64,000 nucleotides of DNA from Streptomyces sp. NRRL S-337 (lineage in GTDB: Bacteria > Actinomycetota > Actinomycetes > Streptomycetales > Streptomycetaceae): assembly GCF_000720175.1 (NCBI RefSeq), contig NZ_JOIX01000002.1:310001-374000 (forward strand), written 5' to 3'. Each line of letters starts with the position of its first letter. The first letter of the stretch is position 1. Below are positions 7,005 through 15,396 of this stretch, one piece after another. Under the pieces are notes generated by a model, which was not told the origin of the DNA, searched no databases, and worked only from the letters and a program-made list of their open reading frames with translations. The position numbers were made by a program, and so were the translations under genes.

Positions 7005-9191
7005 ATGATCTCCCCCCTTCTCCACGACGACCCGCACACCGTCGGGCCGTTCCGGATCCTCGCCCGCCTCGGCGGAGGCGGCATGGGCACCGTCTACCTG
7101 GCCCGTTCGGCGGGCGGACGCACGGTCGCGGTGAAGACGCTGCACACCCGTCTCGCCGCGGACACCACGCTGCGGACCCGCTTCCGGCTGGAGACGGACG
7201 CGGCACGCGTCATCGGCTCCGATCACGGTGCGGTGGTCGTCGACGCCGATCCCCAGGCACCCACCCCGTGGCTGGCGACGGAGTACGTGCTCGGCCCGCC
7301 GCTGGACGCGGCCGTCGAGGCCGGCGGGCCGCTGCCCGAGCCGGCCGTGCGCGCCCTCGGCGCGGCCCTCGCCGCCGGGCTGGAGCAGCTGCACCGGTCG
7401 GAGGTGGTGCACCGCGACCTGAAGCCGTCCAACATCCTGGTGACGGCGCAGGGCCCGCGGATCATCGACTTCGGCATCGCCCGGGCCTTCGGCGACGAGC
7501 ACCTGACGAACGTCGGCAGCGCCGTGGGAACGCCGGCGTTCATGTCACCCGAGCAGGCGGCGGGCCTGGAACACGCCGCCGCGGGCGATGTGTTCGCGCT
7601 GGCCGGCGTGCTGGTCTTCGCCGCCACCGGCGTCGGTCCGTTCGGCGGCGGGGCCCCCACCGACCTGCTGTACCGGGTCCGGTTCGGCGAGCCGGAAATC
7701 GGCGGGGTTCCCGAGTCGCTGCGGCCCCTGCTCGTCCGCTGCCTGGCCAAGGATCCCGCACACCGCCCGTCCACCACCGAGTTGCGTACCGCACTGGGCG
7801 GCGCCGGGGCCGCCCCGGGCGACCGCGGCGGCTTCGCGGAGCTGCTGCCCGACGCGGTCCTGCGGGAGATCGCCCGCCGCAGCGACGAGGTGTGGCGCGA
7901 GCCGCCGCACCGCCTGCCCCCACCGGTGCCCACCGAGACGCCGCGGACCGGGACCGCCCCCGCACCGGGCGTCTCGCGGCGGCAGCTGCTGACCGTGGCC
8001 GGGGGCGCCCTCCTGGCCGGCGGCCTCCTCGGCGGCGGGGGCTGGGCCCTGTTCGGGGGCTCCGGGGACGACGGGGGCGGCGGCGCGAAGAAGGACGCCG
8101 TCGACCGGCCGAAGCCTCCGAACCAGCTGTGGAGCACCACCATCAGGTGCCCCGACTCCGGGGGCGAGGTGACGCGGGTGGGCCGGAATCTGGTCATGCG
8201 CGCGGGCATCGTGCTGTGCGGCATCAACGCCGAGTCGGGCAAGGACACGTGGCAGGCAAACATCGCCGAGACCTGGCGGTCGGCCACCGACGGCTCCCGG
8301 GTGTACGCCCTGCGCGGCTTCCAGGAGAAGGGGGCGGCGCTGGCGGTGTGCGAGGTCTCGCCGATCGACGGCCAACTGGGCAAGCCGCTGGTGGAACTCT
8401 CCGCGTTCACCGGCAAGGAGCAGTACAACCAGCTGCTGTGCGTGGTCGACGGCATCGCGTACCTGGTGGCGAAGGCCGCCTCCGGCAAGCGCTGGTACCT
8501 GGTCGCGGCCGACCTGGGGAAGGGCAAGGAGCGCTGGCGCAGCCCGGTGGACGGGCCGCAGACCGAGGGTTTCCCGCCGGCGCTGTGCGGTGCCGTGGTG
8601 GGGTCCCGGGTGGTGCTGTGCGGGAGCCCGAGCCAGGGCTCGAAGTTCATCGGCCTCTCCGCGCACGACAAGGACCACGGCCGCCAACTGTGGGAGATGT
8701 CCGAGACGTTCGCCGGCACCACCCCGCCGTCCCGGCTGGTCACCGACGACCGGAACCTCTATCTGGGCGCCGAAAGCCTCACCGCCCGCCGGCTGTCCGA
8801 CGGCGGGCTCGAGTGGCTCTTCGGCAAGGGGCGCGACGTCGGCGACAACGCGGGCGAGGAGCGTAGGTACGGCGAGCCGATCCTCCACGACGGAGTCCTC
8901 TACTGCACCGAGGCGGACCAGGGACTGATCGCCGTCGACGCCCTCTCCGGCACGCTGAACTGGCAGGAGAAGGGGCTGTCCGGCAGGAAGAACAACCGGA
9001 ACGTGGCCCCGGCGATCGGAAAGCGGTACGCGTACTGCGCCGACGACAAGGGCCTCCGCGCCATCGACCTGCGCGCCCGTAAGGCCGTCTGGACGTACGA
9101 GACCGTACCCCTCGTCCTGTCCGCCGACGCCAAGGGCGGCCACCTGTACGTCCGCCAGGAGAAGCGGACCATCGCCCTCCCGCTCGCCTGA
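7005..9191 (+). CDS. Receptor Ser/Thr protein kinase with PQQ-like beta-propeller
   Basis: The 728-residue protein has an intact kinase domain (residues about 13-265): Gly-rich loop LGGGGMGTV, Lys44 in AVK, HRDLKPSN at 136-143, DFG at 155-157 and MSPEQ as the activation-segment anchor. A Pro-rich juxtamembrane stretch leads to a membrane segment around residues 327-350, preceded by SRRQLL. The twin Arg here is probably just a positive-inside flank. The outer half is a PQQ-repeat propeller (blades with ESGKDTWQA, GKGKERWRS, GLEWLFG, GTLNWQEKG and KAVWTYE). It likely senses an extracellular signal and phosphorylates cytoplasmic targets. The ATG lies 4 bases after the pseudokinase stop and shares its transcript. 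Confidence 0.92.
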   Translation: MISPLLHDDPHTVGPFRILARLGGGGMGTVYLARSAGGRTVAVKTLHTRLAADTTLRTRFRLETDAARVIGSDHGAVVVDADPQAPTPWLATEYVLGPPLDAAVEAGGPLPEPAVRALGAALAAGLEQLHRSEVVHRDLKPSNILVTAQGPRIIDFGIARAFGDEHLTNVGSAVGTPAFMSPEQAAGLEHAAAGDVFALAGVLVFAATGVGPFGGGAPTDLLYRVRFGEPEIGGVPESLRPLLVRCLAKDPAHRPSTTELRTALGGAGAAPGDRGGFAELLPDAVLREIARRSDEVWREPPHRLPPPVPTETPRTGTAPAPGVSRRQLLTVAGGALLAGGLLGGGGWALFGGSGDDGGGGAKKDAVDRPKPPNQLWSTTIRCPDSGGEVTRVGRNLVMRAGIVLCGINAESGKDTWQANIAETWRSATDGSRVYALRGFQEKGAALAVCEVSPIDGQLGKPLVELSAFTGKEQYNQLLCVVDGIAYLVAKAASGKRWYLVAADLGKGKERWRSPVDGPQTEGFPPALCGAVVGSRVVLCGSPSQGSKFIGLSAHDKDHGRQLWEMSETFAGTTPPSRLVTDDRNLYLGAESLTARRLSDGGLEWLFGKGRDVGDNAGEERRYGEPILHDGVLYCTEADQGLIAVDALSGTLNWQEKGLSGRKNNRNVAPAIGKRYAYCADDKGLRAIDLRARKAVWTYETVPLVLSADAKGGHLYVRQEKRTIALPLA

Positions 9192-9227
9192 CGTCCTGCC
9201 CGTTCCCGATCCTGGAGACGACCGCCT

Positions 9228-11321
9228 GTGAAACCCCTCGGCCAGGGAGATCCGCTGCGCCTGGGCCCCTACCGCCTCCATGGCGTCCTCGGAGAGGGCG
9301 GCATGGGCAAGGTGTACTTCGGAGTGGACGCCTCCGGACGCCCCGCCGCGGTGAAGGTCCTGCTGCCGGAGCTCGCCCACGACGGGCACCTGGCCGACCG
9401 CTTCCTCCGGGAGGCGCGGACCGCGCAGGCGGTGACCAGTGAGGGCGTGGCACGCGTACTGGCCGCCGAGCTGGAGGGCGGCCGGCCGTGGATCGCCACG
9501 GAGTTCCTGGCCGGCCCGACGCTGGACGACGCCGTCGACCGCTTCGGGCCGCTCGACGACTCCGCCGTACGGGAACTGGCGCGGTCGCTGGCCCGTACGC
9601 TCCAGGACGTGCACGCCACGGGGCTGGTCCACCGGGACGTGAAGCCCCCCAACGTCGTCCTCACCTCACGCGGCCCCCGTCTGATCGACTTCGGCATCGC
9701 CCGCCCTGAGCACGGCCTGACCCTCACCCGCACCGGACAGATCCCGGTGACCCCCGGCTACGGCGCACCGGAGCAGGTCCTCGGGCGGCGCGTCGGGCCG
9801 GCGGCCGACGTCTTCTCCCTCGGCGCCGTCCTCGCCTTCGCCGCGGGCGGCCGGCCGGCCTACACCGGCGCCGAGGTCACGGCCGTCCTGTACGAGGTCG
9901 TACACGGCAGCCCCGACCTGGCGGCCGTTCCTGAGGGCCTGCGGTACCTGATCACGCCGTGTTTCTCGAAGGACCCGGCGGCACGCCCCCTGCCCAGCCA
10001 GGTCGCGGAAGCCGCTGCGGCGCCGCGCCAGCCCGAACGGCTGTGGAAATCAGGCCGGTTGGGCGAGGAGATCCGCCAACGGGAAGCAACGGCACGCCGT
10101 CTGACGGCCCGTTCGACCGCCCCCTCCGCCACCTCCGCGGGTGCCGCCGGCGGCGCCCCCGGTCTCCCCCGGCGGCGGCTGCTGGCCGCGGCCGTCGGCG
10201 GTGGAGCCCTGCTGGCGGCGGGCGGCGGCACGGCCTGGTGGCTCAGCCGTGGTGGCGGTACGGACACCCCGGCCGACCCCTTCGACATCCCGCCGGCCGC
10301 CAAGGTGCGGGCCGCACCGCTCGGCTCCGCCGAAGGTACCCCGAAACCGCTGTGGGGGCCCCTCCAGGGCGTGGCCGACGCCGGATCGCCGGCCCCGCTG
10401 CCGGTGCGCGATGTGGTGGTGTTCGCGGCCTCCGGGGGCGGCATCGCGGCGCGCCGGGTCACCGACGGCCGGGAACGGTGGCGGATCGGCGACGCCAAGG
10501 CGGACGCTGGCTATCTGTCGATCGGCGACCGGCTGGTGGCCACCGCCGACGGCGCGGGGACGCTGCGCACCTGGGTGGCCGCCACCGGGTCCCCCCGGTG
10601 GACGGTGGACGCGGCGGTGGGTGCCCTGCTGGCCGCGGACGCCCATGCGGTCTACCTGCTGACGTCCGACGGCCGGCTGCGCTGCGTGGGTACCGACGGG
10701 AAGGTGCGCTGGACCCGGCAGCCACCGCTGCCGCTGTCGAGCGGCCACCCCGCCGCGGCACTCGGCGCCGGCCATCTGGTGCTCTGCACGGAGACGGGGG
10801 ACGTGGCCGCGGTCCGTGCCGAGGACGGGGCCCGCGCATGGGTCCGCAAGGGACAGGCCGAAGGACCGCTGCGGCCCGCCATCGACGGCACCACCGTCTA
10901 TCTCGGCGGCACCAGCCTGGCGGCGGTGGAGGTGGCCGGCGGTCGCGAGCTGTGGGCCCTGAATCCCCTGCGACCGCCCAGGCAAGGCGTCGCCGGGTGG
11001 GGCCCACCCACCGTGGCCGGCGGCGTGGTCTACGCACTGGACTGCGACGCGCTGCGCGCACTGCACTCCGACGGCAGCCAGGCCGCCGACCCGAGGATGG
11101 TCGCCGGCGTCGCCCCGCCGTGGCAGCCACCGGTCGTCCAGGCAAACAGCGTCTGGGTGGTGGAGAGCGACGAGACCGGGGTGACCGGCCTGCCGCGCTC
11201 CGGCGAGGACCAGCCTCAGACGTATGCCCTCGCCGGCGGCGGGTCCCGCACCACCGCCGCCAGTGGGAACCGCCTCTTCGTCCTCAACCGCACGACGCTG
11301 CTGGCGCTTCCGGTGTACTGA
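9228..11321 (+). CDS. Receptor Ser/Thr protein kinase with PQQ-like beta-propeller (second copy)
   Basis: A 697-residue paralogue of the upstream kinase, starting at GTG 9228 behind CTGGAGACG. The kinase core is intact: LGEGGMGKV, AVKVL, HRDVKPPN, DFGIARPE, and GYGAPEQV as the activation anchor. A membrane helix follows an RRRLL stretch near residues 311-338. The exported part carries propeller repeats (TDGRERWRIGD, TGSPRWTVD, TDGKVRWTR, DGARAWVRK and GRELWALN). The gap of 36 bases to the upstream kinase suggests one transcript for all three kinase-related genes. Ligand and substrates are not deducible. Confidence 0.92.
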   Translation: MKPLGQGDPLRLGPYRLHGVLGEGGMGKVYFGVDASGRPAAVKVLLPELAHDGHLADRFLREARTAQAVTSEGVARVLAAELEGGRPWIATEFLAGPTLDDAVDRFGPLDDSAVRELARSLARTLQDVHATGLVHRDVKPPNVVLTSRGPRLIDFGIARPEHGLTLTRTGQIPVTPGYGAPEQVLGRRVGPAADVFSLGAVLAFAAGGRPAYTGAEVTAVLYEVVHGSPDLAAVPEGLRYLITPCFSKDPAARPLPSQVAEAAAAPRQPERLWKSGRLGEEIRQREATARRLTARSTAPSATSAGAAGGAPGLPRRRLLAAAVGGGALLAAGGGTAWWLSRGGGTDTPADPFDIPPAAKVRAAPLGSAEGTPKPLWGPLQGVADAGSPAPLPVRDVVVFAASGGGIAARRVTDGRERWRIGDAKADAGYLSIGDRLVATADGAGTLRTWVAATGSPRWTVDAAVGALLAADAHAVYLLTSDGRLRCVGTDGKVRWTRQPPLPLSSGHPAAALGAGHLVLCTETGDVAAVRAEDGARAWVRKGQAEGPLRPAIDGTTVYLGGTSLAAVEVAGGRELWALNPLRPPRQGVAGWGPPTVAGGVVYALDCDALRALHSDGSQAADPRMVAGVAPPWQPPVVQANSVWVVESDETGVTGLPRSGEDQPQTYALAGGGSRTTAASGNRLFVLNRTTLLALPVY

Positions 11322-11613
11322 AGGGCGGTCACGGTCCCGGTGGCGGTCGGCCATGGTGTTTCCGCTGCTCGTACGGTCGTGATGTCTGGCCGCATTGCCT
11401 GGCAGCATTGGCTGGCTCATGTGTCCAGCGGTGGAGATCTCCTGCCCGCCGGCCATGAATTTCCGCGCCCAGGGGATGGCGGCCTTCCCGCGCGTCCTCG
11501 GGCGCCCCACCGTCGAACGGTGCATCACCGCCTCAAGCACGGGCGCGGCATCGCCACCCGCCACGAAAAGACCACTTCGCCATGCGACAGGAGACGCGCG
11601 TCACATTCCTTCG
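11322..11613 (+). other. Intergenic region without supported gene
   Basis: I see no credible coding sequence between the kinase stop and the promoter at 11,614. Short open frames exist on both strands but lack ribosome sites and family features. Confidence 0.6.
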
Positions 11614-11641
11614 TGTCACAACATGCGGGAGCTGTTCCGTC
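11614..11641 (+). promoter_or_regulatory. ECF41-type promoter (TGTCACA-N17-CGTC)
   Basis: TGTCACA at 11614-11620 and CGTC at 11638-11641 are separated by 17 bases. This matches the known ECF41 sigma-factor promoter signature (TGTCACA about 16 bases before CGTC). It sits 40 bases before the ATG of a CxxC carboxymuconolactone-decarboxylase-family gene. An ECF41 sigma factor is encoded at 31,554-32,405 in this window. Confidence 0.65.
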
Positions 11642-11681
11642 CAAGAGGTGTCACCACTCAAAGACGGCACAGGAGTGCACC

Positions 11682-12155
11682 ATGGAAGCTCGGTTGAATC
11701 TCTTCGCCAGCCCGATCGCAGCCAAGGTCGGGAAGCACCTCGTCGCTGCGGGCAAGGTGCTCGCGGACTCGACGCTGCCGGCCGCGACGCAGGAACTGGT
11801 GAAGCTCCGCGCCAGTCAGATCAATGGCTGCGGCTTCTGCACCGACATGCACACCAAGGACGCCGCGCACGCCGGGGAGACCGCGACGCGCCTCAACCTG
11901 GTCGCGGCCTGGCGTGAGGCCACGGTCTTCACCGACGCCGAGCGCGCTGCCCTGGAGCTGGCCGAGCAGGGCACCCGCATCGCCGACGCGGCCGGCGGTG
12001 TCACGGACGAGGCCTGGGCACAGGCCGCCAAGCACTACGACGAGGAGCAGCTCGCCGCGCTGGTGTGCGCCATCGCCCTGATCAACACCTTCAACCGCCT
12101 GAACGTCATCGTCCAACAGCCCGCCGGCGACTACCAGCCCGGTCAGTTCGCATAG
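11682..12155 (+). CDS. Carboxymuconolactone decarboxylase / AhpD-like CxxC protein
   Basis: A 157-residue protein of the AhpD-like fold. The motif NGCGFCTDMH contains C50-x-x-C53 and H57, the redox-active pair and proton-relay His of alkylhydroperoxidase-type members. QELVKLRASQ precedes it as usual. These proteins form helical oligomers and can reduce hydroperoxides. Start ATG 11682 follows AGGAGTGCACC. The promoter upstream has an ECF41 signature, and ECF41 regulons typically control exactly this protein class. A strong hairpin follows the stop, so the gene is probably monocistronic. Confidence 0.9.
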   Translation: MEARLNLFASPIAAKVGKHLVAAGKVLADSTLPAATQELVKLRASQINGCGFCTDMHTKDAAHAGETATRLNLVAAWREATVFTDAERAALELAEQGTRIADAAGGVTDEAWAQAAKHYDEEQLAALVCAIALINTFNRLNVIVQQPAGDYQPGQFA

Positions 12156-12162
12156 GAAAGGC

Positions 12163-12201
12163 ACTCCGCTGCCTCGGCGGTCAGGTCCGAGGCAGCGGAG
12201 T
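12163..12201 (+). terminator. Perfect 15-bp hairpin after the CxxC gene
   Basis: The arms 12163-12177 and 12187-12201 pair perfectly around a 9-base loop, starting 8 bases after the stop codon. No U-tract follows, as is common for Streptomyces terminators. Confidence 0.8.
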
Positions 12202-12220
12202 TCCTCGATGAGAGCGGGTC

Positions 12221-12262
12221 GACGGCCGGTCCGTCGGACGAGGGCCCGACGGACCGGCCGTC
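12221..12262. terminator. Perfect 17-bp hairpin between convergent genes
   Basis: The arms 12221-12237 and 12246-12262 pair perfectly around an 8-base loop. It lies between the CxxC gene and the convergent lipoprotein gene and can serve either strand. Confidence 0.75.
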
Positions 12263-12365
12263 GGCCGCTTCGACTGGCGGCTGGACGCGGAGCGCCGACA
12301 CCTCCGCTCGCGCGACCAGCTCCCCGTCAGGCCCCCGTGCCTGGCATCGTGCCGGAAAGCGCCGC

Positions 12366-12812
12366 TCAGTACTGGTCGAGCTTCTGCCACGGCGTGATGT
12401 CCAGCCGTGCCGCTTCGGAGTCCACTTTCCTGGCGGCCAGGCGGATATTGAGCACCGCCGCCTTACCGGTGTCCGCGCGTGCCCCCGCGATGACGGCACT
12501 ACGGTCCGACAACACAGCCTTGGCCCACGTCTCGGCAGCGTCGGCAAAGTTCTGGGTGTCCGCCGGCGCTCGCTCCGCCAGCTGCGCGAGCCGATCGTGA
12601 TCGACCTGCGCGACGCGCTGCACGTTCTCGGTCTCCTGACGTGCGTCGCCCGCTTTGACGGCCGCTGTCTCCTTCGACATGGCGCCTTGTAAGTCCCTGA
12701 CGGCGTCGGCGATATCGGCCGATGACTGGTCGACCTCTGCGTCACCTCCACATCCCACCAAGAGCACCGAGCCGAGCCCACAGGCAAGCAGTGCTAACGC
12801 TGGCCTCTTCAC
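12366..12812 (-). CDS. Small lipoprotein, helical
   Basis: A 148-residue predicted lipoprotein. KR at the N-terminus, a hydrophobic core and the lipobox LLVGC (Cys about residue 21) mark Sec export and lipidation. The mature chain is hydrophilic, mostly helical, and rich in Ala, Asp and Glu, with no catalytic motif I recognise. It is transcribed towards the pair of hairpins at 12,163-12,262 and has no obvious operon partner. Function unknown. Confidence 0.75.
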   Translation of the reverse strand: MKRPALALLACGLGSVLLVGCGGDAEVDQSSADIADAVRDLQGAMSKETAAVKAGDARQETENVQRVAQVDHDRLAQLAERAPADTQNFADAAETWAKAVLSDRSAVIAGARADTGKAAVLNIRLAARKVDSEAARLDITPWQKLDQY

Positions 12813-13032
12813 ATTCCCCCCAAAAACTCACCACGTAGAGTCATTGCGAGGTGACAGCATAGGGGCTGTCCCGCTCGGAGAAGCCGTAAATGCGATCAGA
12901 AGCGGTCGCCCCGGCCGATCTTCACCAGCACTCCGGATGCACGGCCCAACGGCCCCCAACACCCGGTCACGGGAGGGCATTTGCTCCTGTCACATGCCAT
13001 GGAGAACCGGGCGGGCCGCCGTGGCGGCGCAG

Positions 13033-13518
13033 TCAGAAGTCGACGCGCTCCCTGTCGTCGATGCGGGCCACCGACTCCTGTTGGAATTGCCTGTTGCACT
13101 CGGAGCGGATCTCGTCGATCTTGCGACCGTCAGGTCCCGTTTCGCGCGTCGGGTAGAGCAAGGTGACCTTGTGCGAGCGTTCGCGCTCGATCCTTCCGTG
13201 CCTGTCACGGTACTGGCCGTAGCTGTCCTCGACGGTCAAGCCGGCGGGGAACCGTGGGGTGATGAACGAGTCCACGAAGGCGCGGAACTGCCTGTCGGTG
13301 ACGGGTGGGCCACCGTCCGGCTTGGCGGTGCCGAACAGGAGCTCGGTCTTGATGTACGGCTTTCCCGCGGCGGTGACGTGTGCCGGCGGCGCGGCCGGGC
13401 TTGCGCCTTGGCCGTCGAGGGCTGCATACGCGACCGGGCCGCTCCCGCCGAGAACGGCCGCGAGGAGGGTGACCGCCACTACGCGGGCGCGCGAGGTGAG
13501 CTTGGGCGAAACGGGCAC
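13033..13518 (-). CDS. Secreted DUF3574 protein
   Basis: GTG start at 13518, with GGAAGGAA upstream. A 161-residue protein with an Arg-containing N-terminus, a hydrophobic stretch (about residues 12-30) and a plausible AYA-A cleavage site. The mature domain matches the DUF3574 layout: TELLFGTAKPDGG, then FVDSFITPRFPAGLTVEDSYGQYRD, and a C-terminal FQQESV-x-R segment. No biochemical role is established for this family. Export indicates a function at or outside the membrane. Confidence 0.8.
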   Translation of the reverse strand: MPVSPKLTSRARVVAVTLLAAVLGGSGPVAYAALDGQGASPAAPPAHVTAAGKPYIKTELLFGTAKPDGGPPVTDRQFRAFVDSFITPRFPAGLTVEDSYGQYRDRHGRIERERSHKVTLLYPTRETGPDGRKIDEIRSECNRQFQQESVARIDDRERVDF

Positions 13519-13561
13519 GATTGCACGGTTCCTTCCGTCAGAATCGGGGGGGCCGGTCCGG

Positions 13562-13597
13562 GTCCAGGGCCGAGGGACGTACCCCTCGGCCCTGGAC
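13562..13597 (-). terminator. Perfect 15-bp hairpin
   Basis: Arms 13562-13576 and 13583-13597 pair perfectly around a 6-base loop. It lies downstream of the frameshifted gene at 13,658-14,598 and likely ends its transcript before the DUF3574 gene. Confidence 0.75.
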
Positions 13598-13632
13598 TCG
13601 GTTCCTGAATCCCAGTCAGGTCTCGGCCTGGA

Positions 13633-13674
13633 TGGCTCAGTTCTTGACCTGGTTGGCTCAGTTCTTGACCTGGT
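13633..13674. repeat. 21-bp tandem duplication over a stop codon
   Basis: Two adjacent identical 21-base units (13633-13653 and 13654-13674) cover the stop codon of the frameshifted minus-strand gene. The duplication repeats the codons for N-Q-V-K-N plus the stop, so the second copy is not translated. Confidence 0.85.
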
Positions 13675-14598
13675 TGATGGACATCAGTCCGGTGAAGAAC
13701 GTGACGGGCACGGTGTCCGTCTTGTTGGTGGTCGTCCCGGTGCTGGTCGAGGACGTCTCGGACGAGCTGAGTCCCGCGCACGAACGAAATCACCTTGTCG
13801 AAGCTGGCGTTGATCTGCCCGGACACCACCTTCTCCAGGCCCTGCTGCCGGATCTGCTGCTCGCTCAGCGTCACCGAGGTGAATGTGACGTCGCGTTGGA
13901 TCGAGAAGACATGGCTGCGCTGCATGGGAGCCAGGCCGGCGAGCGTCAGCTTGCCGACCAGATGTGTGGTGATCAGGATGCCGGGAGACGTCCCGTGGGT
14001 GGACGGGTTGCCCGCCATGGCGGAGGAGTAGATCGAGGGGTAGGTCACCCAGTGGGTGGACGAGCCGTCGACCACGATGTCCAGCGGTTTGTCCGGGGCG
14101 ACCTTGCCGTTGAGGATGACGCTGGGCGCCGCCGGCTCCACGTTGTCCTGGCTGAGCACCGGCTTGCCGTCCTGGAAGATCGCGATGGCGAACCTTCCGC
14201 GCTCCCAGGGCCTGCGCCCGCTCGTCGGCCTCGGCCAGGACGTCCACCGCGCTCTGCAGCGGACCACCGAGGTACAGCCACACATGGGCGAGCCGTACCT
14301 CGGCGGTGGAGCCGTCGGGCCGCTCCGCCAGTTGCAGGGCCTGCCGCCACAGGGGCGCCAGCTCCCACGAGAGGTACCCGGCGTGGTCACTGCCGAGCAG
14401 CCCCAACGGGACACGCGCCGTTTCCCCGGCGCGGGCGGCGGCCCCCACCTCACTGCCGGAGCCTTCCTCGAAAACGGTCAGCTGGGCTTCCAGAAAGGCC
14501 AGTGCCCCGGAGACGGGGCCGCCGGTCCTGTTGTCGGAGAGAAACACACAGCAGCGGGCAGGGCCACCGGTGTCGTCGGTCGGAAGTGCGATGTCCAT
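13658..14598 (-). pseudogene. Hypothetical gene with two frameshifts
   Basis: Coding potential continues across the whole interval but needs three frames. The N-terminal part starts at ATG 14598 behind GGGGGG (MDIALPTDD...) and runs through ADERAQALG. Near 14,195-14,215 it shifts to a frame reading GRFAIAIFQDGKPV and then VILNGKVAPDKPLDIVVDG. Near 13,755-13,765 it shifts again to a frame reading STGTTTNKTDTVPVTFF, ending at the TGA at 13,658-13,660. Each piece has normal Streptomyces codon bias, which argues for a once-intact gene of about 313 codons. The Ser/Thr-rich C-terminus and LNGKVAP/IVVDG strands give no recognised family. Sequencing error at two sites is the alternative. Confidence 0.6.
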
Positions 14599-14816
14599 GG
14601 TTCCCCCCATCGACTTCGCGCCTGAAAAGGGAGCCGCGGCCGCGACGGCGGGCGGTCAGGCGATGAGAGGAAGCTAACCCACGGAGGCTCGATCAAATCT
14701 CGAACTGTTTGTGGAGTATGCGGAGGAGGGCGCGCGGGCCGTGACCGGACTGCGCAAAGGGAAGGATGAGGCGCGCGGGTAATGGTCGGGGCGGCCGACT
14801 GATGCCCGGACCAGCG

Positions 14817-15233
14817 CTATTCGCCTGCTGAAAGGTAAGGCTGGAAGGCCTTCCGGATCACGCCGGGCATCTCCTTCTTGCCGCCGGCCACGGCGTCGGT
14901 GAACACGTGCCGCACTTCCCCTTCCGCGATGAGCCGTTCGCCGACCTTGAATCTCGGGCACACGATCATGCTCGTCGTTCCGAGATGGGTGAGGGGCATC
15001 TCGATGTCGAGCACTTCATCGAAACGTGCCCCCTGGAGATAGCGAATCCGCGCTTCTGCCACCACCAGATCGGCGCCCTCCGCGAGCATGGATGCATAGC
15101 CCCCCGCGGCTTCGCGCCACAACTCCGTGACGGCAACGTCGTAATAGAAAAGATAGTGGCCGTTGAACACCACGTTCTGCTGGTCACACTCGCTGTAGCG
15201 CACCCGCAGCCGGTGCGTGAAGAGCTTGGTCAT
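14817..15233 (-). CDS. Acyl-CoA thioesterase, hotdog fold (4HBT/YbgC-like)
   Basis: A 138-residue single hotdog domain. VRYSECDQQNVVFNGHYL (residues 10-27) matches the YbgC/FadM-type active-site region, with Asp17 as the probable catalytic residue. The usual G-V-V is replaced by N-V-V. YYDVAVTELWR forms the long helix. Such enzymes hydrolyse acyl-CoA thioesters and work as dimers or tetramers in the cytoplasm. It is divergent from the MFS gene across about 160 bases, so the two may share a control region. The ribosome site is weak (GGTGG). Confidence 0.82.
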   Translation of the reverse strand: MTKLFTHRLRVRYSECDQQNVVFNGHYLFYYDVAVTELWREAAGGYASMLAEGADLVVAEARIRYLQGARFDEVLDIEMPLTHLGTTSMIVCPRFKVGERLIAEGEVRHVFTDAVAGGKKEMPGVIRKAFQPYLSAGE

Positions 15234-15396
15234 GGGCGAGATCGTAGCCACCTCTCGCACGAACGATCGAGGGGCGGAGTTGCCCCTCTTCGCACCGCTT
15301 CGGCGTCCAGGCAGGAAGCGGGCAGCTCGGACGGATCCGCCCGCATTCCAGCGGGACTTGACCTTCACACTAATGGGAAGGTTTCAGCATCCCCTC

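Noticed and set aside
7223..8743. Minus-strand open frame of about 500 codons opposite the kinase
   Set aside because: Low-complexity Pro/Ser/Arg composition typical of antisense frames in GC-rich DNA.
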